Origin: Mycobacterium sp. GA-1199
Lineage (GTDB): Bacteria; Actinomycetota; Actinomycetes; Mycobacteriales; Mycobacteriaceae
Assembly: GCF_001500045.1 (NCBI RefSeq)
Contig: NZ_LQIX01000023.1
Span: 124,001 to 188,000 of the forward strand
Direction: 5' to 3'
Length of the DNA stretch: 64,000 nt
Both the position numbers and the translations under genes were made by a program. Each line of letters opens with the position of its first letter. The stretch's first letter is position 1. The notes beneath the pieces are model-generated. The model was not told the DNA's origin. It saw nothing but the letters and a program-made list of their open reading frames with translations, and searched no databases. Of this stretch, positions 35,305 through 44,896 are shown in pieces.

Positions 35305-35826
35305 GTGAAGTCCCAAGCACTGTCCGTGGCCATGGGCATCGGCTGCACCGCGGTGGGGCTGGCACCCGTAGCCAGCGCCGACCGTCCCGAACCCGTGCCG
35401 ATCTACGGCTACTACAACGCTTTACTCGATCACGCGAGACAGACGTTCAACGGTGCGCCGGCGTCCGCGCATCCGGCCACCCAGCTCGGACTCTTCACCA
35501 CTCACTGCGATGTCAACGGCTGCGTCGCCCGCTGGTTGAGGGAGACGGAGATCACCCAAGACCCCAACGCGCCAGCGCAATTCGAATACCGCTGGAACGG
35601 CGATCGTTGGGAGTCCGCCGGCGAGTACCCCTTCTACTGCAATCCCGACGGCAGCGGCGGCACCGTGACGACGCAGCGTTCGGACTGGCTCAAGCCCAAC
35701 GGCGACGGCAGCTTCTCCGGTGAGCGCACCTTCACGGTGCCCGCACCGGGATGCCCGGGCCAGGGGCCGGGCACGTACTGGCTGCCCATCGCGCTGACAC
35801 CGACCGATCCGCCGCCGCCTCGATAG
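35305..35826 (+). CDS. Secreted protein of a two-copy family (copy 2)
   Basis: 173 residues. The signal peptide ends VASADRPEP. The mature part follows copy 1 motif by motif: IYGYYNALLDHARQTFNG, THCDVNGCVARW, FEYRWNGDRWESAGEYPFYC and GCPGQGPGTYWLPIALTPTDPPPP. The GTG at 35305 has AAGGAG nine bases upstream. It diverges from copy 1 mostly between the second Cys pair. Convergent with ilvD, 27 bp apart. Function unknown. Confidence 0.78.
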   Translation: MKSQALSVAMGIGCTAVGLAPVASADRPEPVPIYGYYNALLDHARQTFNGAPASAHPATQLGLFTTHCDVNGCVARWLRETEITQDPNAPAQFEYRWNGDRWESAGEYPFYCNPDGSGGTVTTQRSDWLKPNGDGSFSGERTFTVPAPGCPGQGPGTYWLPIALTPTDPPPPR

Positions 35827-35853
35827 CCGTCGTCGAGTGGCCGGCGCCCTGCG

Positions 35854-37584
35854 CTATCCGCAGACCGCGCCCACCGCCGCCGACCCGACCAGCTTGGTGT
35901 ACTTGGCCAGCACGCCGGTGGTGTATCGCGGTGGCAGCGGCTCGAAACCGGCCTTGCGCGAGTCGAACTCCGCGGGATCGACGAGAACGTCGAGCGTGCC
36001 GTTGGCCACGTCGAGGCGGATGCGGTCTCCGTCCCGCAGAAACGCGATCGGACCGCCGTCGACGGCCTCGGGCGCGACGTGGCCGACGCACAGGCCGGTC
36101 GTCCCGCCGGAGAACCGGCCGTCGGTCATCAACAGCACGTCCTTACCCAGGCCCGCACCCTTGATGGCGCCGGTGATCGCCAGCATCTCGCGCATCCCGG
36201 GCCCACCCTTGGGCCCCTCGTAGCGGATGACCACGACGTCACCGGCCTGGATGGTGCCGTCCTCCAGAGCGTCCAATGCGGCGCGCTCGCGCTCGAAAAC
36301 CCTTGCGGTGCCTTCGAAGACGTCCGAGTCGAAACCCGCCGACTTGACCACCGCGCCCTCCGGTGCCAGCGAGCCGTGCAGGATCGTGATACCGCCGGTC
36401 GGATGGATGGGGTCGCTGAGCGCGCGCAGCACCTTGCCGTCGGGATCCGGTGGTGCGATGTGGGCGAGGTTCTCGGCCATGGTCTGACCGGTGACCGTCA
36501 GGCAATCGCCGTGCAGCAGACCGGCATCCAGCAGCGCCTTCATGACGACGGGCACGCCGCCGATGTGGTCGACGTCGAACATCACGTGCTTGCCGAACGG
36601 TTTGACGTCGGCGAGGTGGGGCACCTTGGCGCCCACCCGGGTGAAGTCCTCGAGCGTCAGTTTGACGTTGGCCTCGTAGGCGATCGCCAGCAGGTGCAGC
36701 ACGGCGTTGGTGGACCCGCCGAACGCCATCACCACGGCGATCGCATTCTCGAACGCCTCCTTGGTGAGGATGTCGCGGGCGGTGATGCCGCGCCGCAGAA
36801 GATCGACGACGGCCTGACCGCTGCGCCGCGCGAACCCGTCCCGGCGGCGGTCGGTGGCCGGCGGTGCCGCGCTGCCGGGCAGGGACATGCCCAGCGCCTC
36901 GGCGGCCGAAGCCATCGTGTTCGCGGTGTACATGCCGCCGCAGGCGCCTTCACCGGGACAGATCGCGCGCTCGATCGCGTCGACGTCCTCGCGAGGCATC
37001 AGCCCGCGCGCGCACGCGCCGACCGCCTCGAACGCGTCGATGATCGTCACCTCGCGTTCGGTGCCGTCCGACAGCTTGGCCTTACCGGGCAGGATCGACC
37101 CGGCGTAGAGGAACACGCTCGCCAGGTCGAGGCGCGCGGCCGCCATCAACATGCCGGGCAGCGACTTGTCGCATCCGGCCAGAAGCACCGAACCGTCCAG
37201 GCGTTCGGCCTGCATCACCGTCTCGACGCTGTCGGCGATCACCTCGCGCGAGACCAGCGAGAAGTGCATGCCCTCGTGGCCCATCGAGATGCCGTCGGAC
37301 ACCGAGATGGTGCCGAACTCCATCGGGAATCCGCCCGCGGCGTGCACCCCGTCTTTGACGGCCTTGGCCAACCGATCCAGCGAGAGGTTGCACGGGGTGA
37401 TCTCGTTCCACGACGAACCCACGCCGATCTGCGGTTTGGCGAAGTCGTCGTCCTCCATACCCACCGCGCGCAGCATCCCGCGGGCTGCGGCCTTCTCCAG
37501 GCCGTCGGTGACGTCGCGGCTGCGGGGCTTGATGTCGGGTTCCGCCCGACGGCGGGCTTCGGTGCCGGGAGTTTCTGAGGGCAT
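35854..37584 (-). CDS. ilvD: Dihydroxy-acid dehydratase
   Basis: 576 residues, the normal mycobacterial length. Fe-S cluster Cys lie in [12 protein letters not shown], the [14 protein letters not shown] segment is the family signature, and the C-terminal [15 protein letters not shown] is also conserved. It dehydrates dihydroxyisovalerate and dihydroxymethylvalerate for branched-chain amino-acid synthesis. The start ATG at 37584 gives the conserved N-terminus; the longer frame to 37620 would cover the RicR operator region. It is divergent from the copper locus. Confidence 0.95.
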   Translation of the reverse strand: MPSETPGTEARRRAEPDIKPRSRDVTDGLEKAAARGMLRAVGMEDDDFAKPQIGVGSSWNEITPCNLSLDRLAKAVKDGVHAAGGFPMEFGTISVSDGISMGHEGMHFSLVSREVIADSVETVMQAERLDGSVLLAGCDKSLPGMLMAAARLDLASVFLYAGSILPGKAKLSDGTEREVTIIDAFEAVGACARGLMPREDVDAIERAICPGEGACGGMYTANTMASAAEALGMSLPGSAAPPATDRRRDGFARRSGQAVVDLLRRGITARDILTKEAFENAIAVVMAFGGSTNAVLHLLAIAYEANVKLTLEDFTRVGAKVPHLADVKPFGKHVMFDVDHIGGVPVVMKALLDAGLLHGDCLTVTGQTMAENLAHIAPPDPDGKVLRALSDPIHPTGGITILHGSLAPEGAVVKSAGFDSDVFEGTARVFERERAALDALEDGTIQAGDVVVIRYEGPKGGPGMREMLAITGAIKGAGLGKDVLLMTDGRFSGGTTGLCVGHVAPEAVDGGPIAFLRDGDRIRLDVANGTLDVLVDPAEFDSRKAGFEPLPPRYTTGVLAKYTKLVGSAAVGAVCG

Positions 37585-37630
37585 CAAATAAGTATGCCTT
37601 CGGTGTTTTCCCCCGGCCAAACCGTTATCT

Positions 37631-37657
37631 ATACCCCGGTGGGGTATCCGGTACCAT
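37631..37657 (+). promoter_or_regulatory. RicR (CsoR-type) operator and -10 element
   Basis: ATACCCC at 37631-37637 and GGGGTAT at 37641-37647 form a perfect inverted repeat around GGT, the RicR/CsoR pattern. TACCAT at 37652-37657 is a -10 element seven bases before the ATG at 37665, so the operator covers the spacer and -35 region of a leaderless promoter. Confidence 0.8.
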
Positions 37658-37664
37658 CGGGTTC

Positions 37665-38279
37665 ATGACGTCGCTGATCGCTCGCCTCGCCGCTTCCCTG
37701 ATCGCCCTCGCCACCGCCCTGATGCTCGCATCGTGCACCAGCCCGGCCTCTGACGGACACACCGACCACGAGCATTCCGACCAACCGGTGATCAGCGGGC
37801 AACCGGCCGGCTACAACGCCGACGATGTCGCGTTCGCGACGAACATGATCCCGCATCACGAGCAAGCCGTCGAACTGTCGGCACTGGTCCCGGACCGCTC
37901 CACGAATCCGGAGTTGCAGGCGCTCGCCGAACAGATCTCGAAGGCCCAGGAGCCCGAGATCCGCACCATGCAGGTGCTGCTCGTGCAGTGGCAGGAAAAC
38001 CCCGACGCCGACACCGGGCAGGGCGGACACGAGGGACACGGCGGTGCGATGCAGGGCATGGTCGACGACGCCACCATGGCCAAGCTTCAGACCCTGTCGG
38101 GCCCCGAATTCGACACCCTGTGGCTGCAGTCGATGATCGCCCACCACCAGGGTGCGATCGAGATGGCCCGCGCGGAACTGGCCAACGGCGAGAACGTCGA
38201 CGCCAAGCGGTTGGCTCAGACGATCGTCCACACGCAGCAGGCCGAGATCGACCAGATGAATCAGATGTTGAGGGGCTGA
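37665..38279 (+). CDS. DUF305 lipoprotein, copper-regulated
   Basis: 204 residues. The lipobox is LMLASC. A His-rich linker (DGHTDHEHSD) precedes a DUF305 domain (ferritin-like helices) with two MIPHHEQA/MIAHHQGA repeats and a Met/His-rich loop GGHEGHGGAMQGM. DUF305 proteins are exported and often linked to copper or metal handling. The RicR operator just upstream shows copper control. Two bases separate its stop from ricR. Confidence 0.88.
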   Translation: MTSLIARLAASLIALATALMLASCTSPASDGHTDHEHSDQPVISGQPAGYNADDVAFATNMIPHHEQAVELSALVPDRSTNPELQALAEQISKAQEPEIRTMQVLLVQWQENPDADTGQGGHEGHGGAMQGMVDDATMAKLQTLSGPEFDTLWLQSMIAHHQGAIEMARAELANGENVDAKRLAQTIVHTQQAEIDQMNQMLRG

Positions 38280-38281
38280 AC

Positions 38282-38572
38282 ATGACTGCGACGCATGGCT
38301 ATTCGCAGCAGAAGGAAAACTACGCCAAGAGGTTGCGTCGAATCGAGGGCCAGGTTCGCGGCATCGCGAAGATGATCGAGGACGACAAGTACTGCATCGA
38401 CGTGCTCACCCAGATCAGCGCCGTCAACAGCGCGCTGCAGTCGGTCGCGCTCGGTCTGCTCGACGAGCATCTCGGACACTGCGTGGCCCAGGCGGTCGCC
38501 GAAGGCGGTGAGGGGGCCGACACGAAGCTGGCCGAGGCCTCTGCCGCCATCGCGCGGCTTGTGCGTTCCTAG
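38282..38572 (+). CDS. ricR: Copper-sensing repressor, CsoR family (RicR type)
   Basis: 96 residues. The DNA-binding signature [15 protein letters not shown] and the Cu(I) ligands C38, H63 and C67 have the same spacing as CsoR (C-x24-H-x3-C). Copper binding releases it from ATACCCC...GGGGTAT operators; the operator at 37631 lies upstream of this transcription unit, so it controls itself and the DUF305 gene. Matches Rv0190 in position beside ilvD. ATG at 38282; its stop shares CTAG with the convergent MTH1187-type gene. Confidence 0.94.
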   Translation: MTATHGYSQQKENYAKRLRRIEGQVRGIAKMIEDDKYCIDVLTQISAVNSALQSVALGLLDEHLGHCVAQAVAEGGEGADTKLAEASAAIARLVRS

Positions 38573-38862
38573 GAGCCCAGGGCCTCGTCGATCCGTCGGA
38601 CCTTCGCCGTCAACTGGTCGGTGTGGCCGGGGCGAATGTCGGCCTTGAGTACCAGGCTCACCCGCGGAGAGGCTGCGGCCACCGCGTCGACGGCGCGCTT
38701 CACGACGTCCATCACCTCGTCCCAGTCACCCTCGATGTTGGTGAACATCGCGTTGGTCTCATTCGGAAGACCCGACTCGCGGACCACCCTGACCGCTTCG
38801 GCGACCGCGTCGCCCACGCTGTCGTCGCCACCCGTCGGGCTCACGCTGAAGGCCACAATCAT
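38569..38862 (-). CDS. MTH1187/UPF0045-family thiamine-binding-like protein
   Basis: 97 residues. The sequence [27 protein letters not shown], the [25 protein letters not shown] segment and the C-terminal [17 protein letters not shown] are typical of the YkoF/MTH1187 alpha-beta sandwich proteins that bind thiamine or related pyrimidines. It is probably cytosolic and tetrameric. The exact ligand here is not known. ATG at 38862; the stop lies inside the shared CTAG. Confidence 0.87.
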   Translation of the reverse strand: MIVAFSVSPTGGDDSVGDAVAEAVRVVRESGLPNETNAMFTNIEGDWDEVMDVVKRAVDAVAAASPRVSLVLKADIRPGHTDQLTAKVRRIDEALGS

Positions 38863-39051
38863 GCGACAAGCCTGCCACCGGCGAGCGGCCTGGTAGCTGC
38901 GCTGCTAACACTTTGCGCCCGTGACCGATGAACAGTGCAGGTCACGAGTGTGGATCGAGCGTTTGCCCGAGGTGGAGGGGCGCGCCGACGGGCGGGGATG
39001 CCCGGGGCGTTATGCCACACTGGTTGGAGTTCTGCGACTGGGAGGTTGTGT

Positions 39052-40116
39052 ATGCGCAGGGTAAAGCGCAGTCGGCTGCTCACTGCGATGGCGGCGGCGA
39101 GCGTCGTCGGGGGGATGCTGGCGAGCCCGTCAGCGCTCGCTCAGCCGGGTGTCCCGCCACCGCCACCGCCGGCGCCGGTCGATCCGGCCGTCGCCGCGGC
39201 GCCGCCACCCGCACCGGTGTTCCCGCCGGCCCCACCGGCGGATCCGTTCGCTGCACCAGCGCCGCCGGCTCCGCCGGCCCCGGCCGCCGAGAATCCGCCG
39301 CCTCCGCCGCCGTCGAACCCGTTCTTCGCCCCGCCCGATCCGCTGGCTCAGCAGCAGCCGATTCCGGAGGGCACCCCGGCCGGACAGAACCCCACGCCGT
39401 ACGTCGGCGCACCGGTGTTCGCGCCGCCGTCCTTCAACCCGACCAACGGTTCGATCGTCGGCGCCGCCAAACCGATCTACATCAACTTCCAGCGGCCGAT
39501 CGCCAACCGTCAAATGGCCGAGAGTGCCATCCACATCTCGTCGAACCCGCCCGTGCCCGGCCGGTTCTACTGGACCAGTGACACCCAGGTGCGGTGGCGT
39601 CCGCAGGACTTCTGGCCCGCGGGCACGGTGGTCAACATCGACGCCTCCGGCACGAAGTCCAGCTTCACCGTGCCCGAACAGCTCGTCGCCACCATCGACA
39701 ATGACTCCTTGCAGATGTATATCCATCGCAACGGCGAGCTCGAGAAGACGTTCCCGGTGTCGATGGGCAAGAAGGGCCACGACACCAAGAACGGTACGTA
39801 CTACGTGTTGGAGAAGTTCGCCGACATCGTGATGGACTCGTCGACGTACGGCGTGCCCGTGGACTCACCCGAGGGCTACAAGCTCAAGGTGAAAGACGCC
39901 GTGCGCATCGACAACAGCGGTGTCTTCGTGCACAGCGCCCCGTGGTCGGTCGGGTCTCAAGGCGAGAGCAACGTCAGCCACGGCTGTATCAACCTGAGCC
40001 CGGCCAACGCGAAGTGGTTCTTCGACAACTTCGGCAGCGGTGACGCCGTGGTCATCAAGAACTCGACCGGGATCTACAACCAGCCCGACGGCGCGTCCGA
40101 CTGGCAGATGTTCTAA
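39052..40116 (+). CDS. L,D-transpeptidase, YkuD family (Rv0192 type)
   Basis: 354 residues. The signal peptide ends SALAQPG, followed by a Pro/Ala-rich linker to about 115. An Ig-like domain (about 130-225, [17 protein letters not shown]) precedes the YkuD catalytic domain with FVHSAPWS and SHGCINLSP, containing the catalytic His and Cys. It makes 3-3 crosslinks in peptidoglycan and is a target of carbapenems. ATG at 39052 has GGGAGG six bases upstream; earlier in-frame codons lack a signal peptide. Followed by a long inverted repeat. Confidence 0.94.
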   Translation: MRRVKRSRLLTAMAAASVVGGMLASPSALAQPGVPPPPPPAPVDPAVAAAPPPAPVFPPAPPADPFAAPAPPAPPAPAAENPPPPPPSNPFFAPPDPLAQQQPIPEGTPAGQNPTPYVGAPVFAPPSFNPTNGSIVGAAKPIYINFQRPIANRQMAESAIHISSNPPVPGRFYWTSDTQVRWRPQDFWPAGTVVNIDASGTKSSFTVPEQLVATIDNDSLQMYIHRNGELEKTFPVSMGKKGHDTKNGTYYVLEKFADIVMDSSTYGVPVDSPEGYKLKVKDAVRIDNSGVFVHSAPWSVGSQGESNVSHGCINLSPANAKWFFDNFGSGDAVVIKNSTGIYNQPDGASDWQMF

Positions 40117-40127
40117 AGCGGGTGCGC

Positions 40128-40184
40128 CGAGACTACGGTTTCTGATGGGAATCGCGAGTGACCCCGTCAAAAACCGTAGTCTCG
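40128..40184. repeat. 14-bp perfect inverted repeat between convergent genes
   Basis: CGAGACTACGGTTT at 40128-40141 is exactly complementary to AAACCGTAGTCTCG at 40171-40184, with a 29-base loop. It lies 11 bp after the L,D-transpeptidase stop and 16 bp before the zmp1 stop, so it may end both transcripts, or be a copy of a dispersed element. Confidence 0.6.
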
Positions 40185-40200
40185 CGGCGTTCTGGGGCCG

Positions 40201-42180
40201 CTAGTTCCAGATGTGGACGCGGCGTTCGGGTTCGAGGTAGAGCGCGTCGTCCTCGGTGACGTCGAACGCCTCGTAGAACGCATCCATATTGCGGATGACG
40301 CCGTTGCACCGGAACTCCGGCGGTGAATGCGGGTCGATCGCCAGACGCCGGATCGCTTCGGCGTCACGGGATTTGGTCCGCCACACCTGCGCCCAGCCGA
40401 AGAACACCCGCTGCTCACCGGTCAGCCCGTCGAGGACCGGCGCGGGCTCGCCCTTCAGCGACAGCCGGTAGGCCAGCAGCGCGATCGACAGCCCACCGAG
40501 GTCGCCGATGTTCTCACCGACGGTGAAGGCGCCGTTCACGTGGTGCCCATTGCTCAACTGCCGGGGCACGTACTCGTCGTACTGCTCGATCAACTTCTTT
40601 GTCCGCGCGCCGAACTCGGTGCGGTCCTCGTCTGTCCACCAGTCGACCAGGTTGCCGTCGCCGTCGTACTTGGCGCCCTGATCGTCGAACCCGTGCCCGA
40701 TCTCGTGGCCGATGACCGCACCGATGCCGCCGTAGTTGGCGGCGTCGTCGGCGTCGGCGTCGAAAAACGGCGGCTGCAGAATCGCTGCCGGGAAGACGAT
40801 CTCGTTCATGCCTGGGTTGTAGTAGGCATTGACCGTCTGCGGCGTCATGAACCACTCGTCGCGGTCGACGGGCCCGCCGAGCTTGCGCAGCTCCCGCTCG
40901 TATTCGAACGCGTAGCCGCGACGGTAGTTGCCGTAGAGGTCGTCGCGCTCGATCACCAGGCCCGAATAGTCGCGCCACTTGCGCGGATATCCGATCTTGG
41001 GCGTGAACTTGTCGAGCTTGGCCAGCGCCTTCTCCCGCGTCTGCGGCGTCATCCAGTCCAGGGAGTTGATGCTGACGCGATATGCCTCGCGGATGTTGGC
41101 GACGAGTTCGTCCATCCGTTCCTTGGCGCGCGGCGGGAAATGTTGCTCCACGTAGAGCTTTCCGACCGCGTCGCCCAGCAGGCTCTCCACCACCGACACG
41201 GCGCGCTTCCACCGGTCGCGGATCTGCTCGGTGCCCGAGAGCCGACGGCCGTAGAACGCGAAGTCCTCGGCGACGAGGTCGTCGGTCAGCAGGAAGGCGC
41301 GGGCGTGGATGACGCGCCAGCGCAGCCAACGCTTCCAGTCCTCGAGATCGCCGCCTGACCACTCGGCAGCGAACGTGGTGAGGTAATCAGGTTGGCGCAC
41401 AACGACTTCTGCGGCTTTCTCTGGGGTGGTCCCGAGTTCGGACACCCAACCGGCCCAGTCGAAACCCGGCGCTTCGGTCGGCAGCTCGGCGAACGTGCGC
41501 AGGTTGTAGGTGAGGTCGGCGTCGCGCCGCTTGACGACGTCCCAGTGCGCGGCGGCCAGCTTGGTCTCCAGCGCCACGATGCGGGCGGCGGTGTCGGCGT
41601 GATCGCCTGCGCCGTACACCAACTCGAACATCGCCGCGATGTGCTGCGGATAGGCGGCCAGGATCTCGGCGTGCTGCTCGTCGCGGTAGTAGGACTCGTC
41701 GGGCAGGCCAAGGCCCGACTGGGTCAGATGAAGCAGGTAGCGGGTCGAGTCCTTGGAGTCGGTGTCGACGTAGACGCTCGTGCCGCCGCCGACTCCGCTG
41801 CGCTGCAACGCCCCGAGCACCTTGGCGAGTGCGTCGGGGGAGTCGGCCGCATCGATCGCGGCCAATTCGTCGAGCAGCGGTTGGACGCCGCGCGAGGCGA
41901 CGGTCTGCTCGTCCATGAAGCTGGCGTACAGATCACCGATGCGCTGTTCGTCGGTGCCCGTTGCCGCGTTGGACGCTGCGGCTCCGGTGATGAGGTCGCG
42001 CACGTGCTCCTCGGCGCGGTCGTACAGCGATCGGAACGCACCGTCGGTTGCCCGGTCGCCGGGCATCTGGTACTCGGTCAGCCAGCGGCCGTTCACGTGG
42101 CCGAACAGGTCGTCCTGCGGGCGGGCGTCGGCGTCGACGTAGCTGAGGTCGATGCCGGATCTGATTGCTTCTACCGTCAC
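40201..42180 (-). CDS. zmp1: M13-family zinc metalloprotease
   Basis: 659 residues, close to M. tuberculosis Zmp1. The N-terminal domain begins DLSYVDADARPQDDLFGHVNGRWL. The Zn site is HEIGHGFDDQG with the third ligand Glu in GENIGDLGG. The family contains neprilysin-type peptidases that cleave short peptides; mycobacterial Zmp1 acts in macrophage infection. The GTG at 42180 overlaps the stop of the glycosyltransferase gene in GTGA; an 851-residue upstream extension is antisense-like and rejected. Confidence 0.93.
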   Translation of the reverse strand: MTVEAIRSGIDLSYVDADARPQDDLFGHVNGRWLTEYQMPGDRATDGAFRSLYDRAEEHVRDLITGAAASNAATGTDEQRIGDLYASFMDEQTVASRGVQPLLDELAAIDAADSPDALAKVLGALQRSGVGGGTSVYVDTDSKDSTRYLLHLTQSGLGLPDESYYRDEQHAEILAAYPQHIAAMFELVYGAGDHADTAARIVALETKLAAAHWDVVKRRDADLTYNLRTFAELPTEAPGFDWAGWVSELGTTPEKAAEVVVRQPDYLTTFAAEWSGGDLEDWKRWLRWRVIHARAFLLTDDLVAEDFAFYGRRLSGTEQIRDRWKRAVSVVESLLGDAVGKLYVEQHFPPRAKERMDELVANIREAYRVSINSLDWMTPQTREKALAKLDKFTPKIGYPRKWRDYSGLVIERDDLYGNYRRGYAFEYERELRKLGGPVDRDEWFMTPQTVNAYYNPGMNEIVFPAAILQPPFFDADADDAANYGGIGAVIGHEIGHGFDDQGAKYDGDGNLVDWWTDEDRTEFGARTKKLIEQYDEYVPRQLSNGHHVNGAFTVGENIGDLGGLSIALLAYRLSLKGEPAPVLDGLTGEQRVFFGWAQVWRTKSRDAEAIRRLAIDPHSPPEFRCNGVIRNMDAFYEAFDVTEDDALYLEPERRVHIWN

Positions 42181-43490
42181 CCCACCAGGGTGCCAGAACG
42201 CCCTGCCGGCTTGACTGGCCGCTGCGGCACCGCCAGACCAGCCAGCGTCTCGGCGATGCGGTCGAAGGCGCTCACGGCGCGGATCTCGCGGCTCAACCGG
42301 CGCGCCGCGGCGCGGTTGGCACCGGTGCCGAGGATCGCCTCGAGCGCGCCGACGATCTCGGCGCGGCCGGGCCGGGACGTGCCCAGGTTGATACCCGCCC
42401 GCGCGTAGGCCACCCGGGCGGCGACCTCCGGTTTGTCGGCCGAACCGCCGGCGACGATCAGGGGGATGCCGTGCGAGAGCGCCTGGTGCACACCGCCGTA
42501 TCCACCGTTGGTGATCATCACGTCGACGTGCGGCAGTAGTTCGGCATAGGGCAGAAAGTCGGTGACGTAGGCGTTCGCGGGCACTCGGCCCGGAATCGTC
42601 GTGCGGCCCTCGCGTCCCGTCGTCGCGACCACCAGGAGATCTTCGCGGCCGGCGAGCGCCTCGACGGTGGGAACGACGAGCGCGTGGAGGTCGTCGTTGT
42701 CCCACGTGCCCTGGCTGACGTGGACCACCGTGCGCGGATCGCCGGCCGGATCCCACGGCAGTCCCCGCTTCTGAGCTGCGGGCCGCGGTATCACCGGGCC
42801 GGTGTAGACGACGTTCGCCGGCAGATCGCTACGCGGATACTCCAGCGACGGCACGGTGAACTGCAGAAGCCGGTCGGCGAGCACGGGCCAGTCCGTCAGG
42901 AAAACCGGAGACGGCGGGGCGTCGACGGCGGCGAGCGCGGCGTTCAGATCGGCGCGGACGTCGCCGAACAGCACCCGGTGGGTCACCCAGGTCATCGGTT
43001 CGTAGTTGAGGTCCGAACGCGGGGCCCACGCCGTTCCGAACGGCGGTGCGTCGACGCTCGACAAGGTCAGCGGGCCGACGCCGCACACCAGAATCCACGG
43101 CCGGGGCCGGTGGCCGGTCAACAGCGGCAGGGCGCCGGTGAAGGCGACATCGCACAGCACCGCGTCGAAGTGGTCATGGCGCAGCGCCTTGCGCAACGCC
43201 CAGTACTGCGCCGCCAGCGGCTCGATGAACACCGAGCGCATCTCGGTGCGCCCTCGGTACCAGCGGTCGAGCAGCGGCGGTAGGCCACGCAGAGCGCTGT
43301 CGTCTCGTTTGGGGCGAGCCGCGTCCGGCAGCTCCAGGGCCGCGAGGCCCCTCTCGGCCACCGCGTCCTTGTGGTCGGCGTCCGTCAGCACGGTGACGTG
43401 GTGACCGCGCTGCAGCAGGTCTGCGCCGACGTGCAGCAGTGGCATGACGTGCCCGGGGATCGGGCTGGCGGCAATCAGGTAGTTGGCCAC
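42177..43490 (-). CDS. GT1-family (UGT-like) glycosyltransferase
   Basis: 437 residues with a GT-B fold. The N-terminal ANYLIAASPIPGHVMPLLHVGADLLQRGHHVTVLT is the acceptor-side Rossmann start, and TNGGYGGVHQALSHGIPLIVAGGSADKPEVAARV is the nucleotide-sugar-binding signature. Related enzymes glycosylate macrolides, sterols or glycopeptidolipids; the acceptor cannot be predicted. GTG at 43490 has AAGGGAT upstream. It overlaps zmp1 by four bases, so the two are one transcript. Confidence 0.88.
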   Translation of the reverse strand: MANYLIAASPIPGHVMPLLHVGADLLQRGHHVTVLTDADHKDAVAERGLAALELPDAARPKRDDSALRGLPPLLDRWYRGRTEMRSVFIEPLAAQYWALRKALRHDHFDAVLCDVAFTGALPLLTGHRPRPWILVCGVGPLTLSSVDAPPFGTAWAPRSDLNYEPMTWVTHRVLFGDVRADLNAALAAVDAPPSPVFLTDWPVLADRLLQFTVPSLEYPRSDLPANVVYTGPVIPRPAAQKRGLPWDPAGDPRTVVHVSQGTWDNDDLHALVVPTVEALAGREDLLVVATTGREGRTTIPGRVPANAYVTDFLPYAELLPHVDVMITNGGYGGVHQALSHGIPLIVAGGSADKPEVAARVAYARAGINLGTSRPGRAEIVGALEAILGTGANRAAARRLSREIRAVSAFDRIAETLAGLAVPQRPVKPAGRSGTLVG

Positions 43491-43598
43491 GCATCCCTTT
43501 CTTCGCCGGTCGCATGCCTGCATACCCGTCTTGTCGTTTTCTCCAGCGCGAGGCGGGTGTGACGTTGACCGCTCACGGGCGTTCGCGCCGCAGCCCGG

Positions 43599-43604
43599 TA
43601 CCCT
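43599..43604 (+). promoter_or_regulatory. Candidate -10 box of a leaderless omamA promoter
   Basis: TACCCT seven bases before the ATG at 43612, with no Shine-Dalgarno site between. Confidence 0.45.
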
Positions 43605-43611
43605 CACGCGC

Positions 43612-44202
43612 ATGCCCGAGGACGCGCCCACCGCAGTCGAGGACGGCCCCGTCTTCACCAAGTACGGCGTCGCATCGGCGGTACTGGGGCTGATCTCGGT
43701 CGTGGCGGTGGCACTGGCCGCCCTGATCTGGGTCCAGCACCACGACCACACCGACGAGTTGCGCTACCGCGCCCGCGTCATGCAGACCGCGGTCGACTGG
43801 ACCAACGTGCTGATCAACATGGACAAGGACACCGTGCAGGCCGACATGATCCGGCTGCACGAAGGCACCGTCGGTCAGCTCAACGCGGATTTCGACTCGG
43901 CCGTCGAGCCGTACCGCAAGCTCGTGCAGACCCTGCAGTCGCAGACCACCGGGCAGATCGACTCGGTCGCGGTCGAGTCGATCCATCACCCGCCGCCGGG
44001 CCCGGACGGGGCGCCGCCGCGGCGACCTCAGCCCGAGCTTGCGGAGTTCGCGTCGCGCACCGACACCGTCATGGTGGTGGCGACATCGGTCAGCGAGAAC
44101 GTGGGTGGGGATGAGCCCAGGACGGTGCGCTGGAACCTGCGGCTAGACGTGTCCGACGTGGACGGCAAGCTGATGATCTCGCGGTTGGAGCCGATCCGAT
44201 GA
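43612..44202 (+). CDS. omamA: Orphan Mce-associated membrane protein A
   Basis: 196 residues with a cytosolic N-terminus, one transmembrane helix (about 19-44) and an extracytoplasmic Mam-type domain. The end VSDVDGKLMISRLEPIR is the usual Mce-associated protein terminus. In mycobacteria OmamA stabilises Mce transporters that import cholesterol and fatty acids. The pair with the next gene matches Rv0199-Rv0200. ATG at 43612 follows a -10 box by seven bases; its stop overlaps the omamB ATG. Confidence 0.85.
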   Translation: MPEDAPTAVEDGPVFTKYGVASAVLGLISVVAVALAALIWVQHHDHTDELRYRARVMQTAVDWTNVLINMDKDTVQADMIRLHEGTVGQLNADFDSAVEPYRKLVQTLQSQTTGQIDSVAVESIHHPPPGPDGAPPRRPQPELAEFASRTDTVMVVATSVSENVGGDEPRTVRWNLRLDVSDVDGKLMISRLEPIR

Positions 44203-44888
44203 GGAACGTCTTGCGGGTCGCCGCGTTCGACATCGCCCCTCCGGTGGCCGCGGCCGCGGCGCTGGTGTACATCGGCATCGCCTTGGCATGGCCGCTCTGG
44301 TGGGTGTCCGTCTGTTCGGTGTTGTGCTTGTTGATCACCCAGGGCGTCGTGATCAACGTGGTGCTGGCGCGCCGCGATGCGGTGACCGTCGGCACCGACG
44401 ACGACGGCCCGGGCCTGAGGCTGGGAGTGGTCGCGGTCGCGACGGCGGCGGTGGCGGCCGCAGTGCTCGTCGGCTATCTGCAGTGGACGGTGCCCGACCG
44501 CGCGCTGCGCAACGCCAGCACCGAGGTCGTCGGCATCGCCAGCAGTGTGGCCGAAGCATCGGCCACGTTCACCCCGCAGAGTCCGACTGCGTCGATCGAC
44601 CGCGCGGCGGCGATGATGTCTCCGGAACGCGCCGACGCGTTCAAGGACGAGTTCGCCACGGTGGCAAAGGATTTGGCGAACCGCAACGTGTCGGCCCAGG
44701 CGAGCACCGTCTCAGCGGGCGTCGAGGCGATCGGCCCGGGCGCCGCCAGCGTCGCGGTGATCCTGCACGCCACCCAGAATTCGCCGGGGAAACCGCCGGA
44801 CACCGCGGTGCTGGCGTTGCGGGTCACGTTGTCCAAGACCGACGGTCGATGGTTGGTCGACAACGTGTCGCCGATCCACGCGCGGTGA
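44199..44888 (+). CDS. omamB: Orphan Mce-associated membrane protein B
   Basis: 229 residues with an N-terminal pair of transmembrane helices (about 10-55), a third helix (VVAVATAAVAAAVLVGYLQW) and a Mam-like outer domain ending DGRWLVDNVSPIHAR. It is the OmamA partner (Rv0200 type) and is needed for the same Mce stability pathway. ATG overlaps the omamA stop by ATGA. Convergent with the CoA-binding gene, 8 bp apart. Confidence 0.82.
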   Translation: MRNVLRVAAFDIAPPVAAAAALVYIGIALAWPLWWVSVCSVLCLLITQGVVINVVLARRDAVTVGTDDDGPGLRLGVVAVATAAVAAAVLVGYLQWTVPDRALRNASTEVVGIASSVAEASATFTPQSPTASIDRAAAMMSPERADAFKDEFATVAKDLANRNVSAQASTVSAGVEAIGPGAASVAVILHATQNSPGKPPDTAVLALRVTLSKTDGRWLVDNVSPIHAR

Positions 44889-44896
44889 CGGATCGG

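Noticed and set aside
40201..42756. 851-codon frame extending zmp1 into the glycosyltransferase gene
   Set aside because: The extension is out of frame with the glycosyltransferase and Arg/Gly-rich; the M13 domain starts at 42180.
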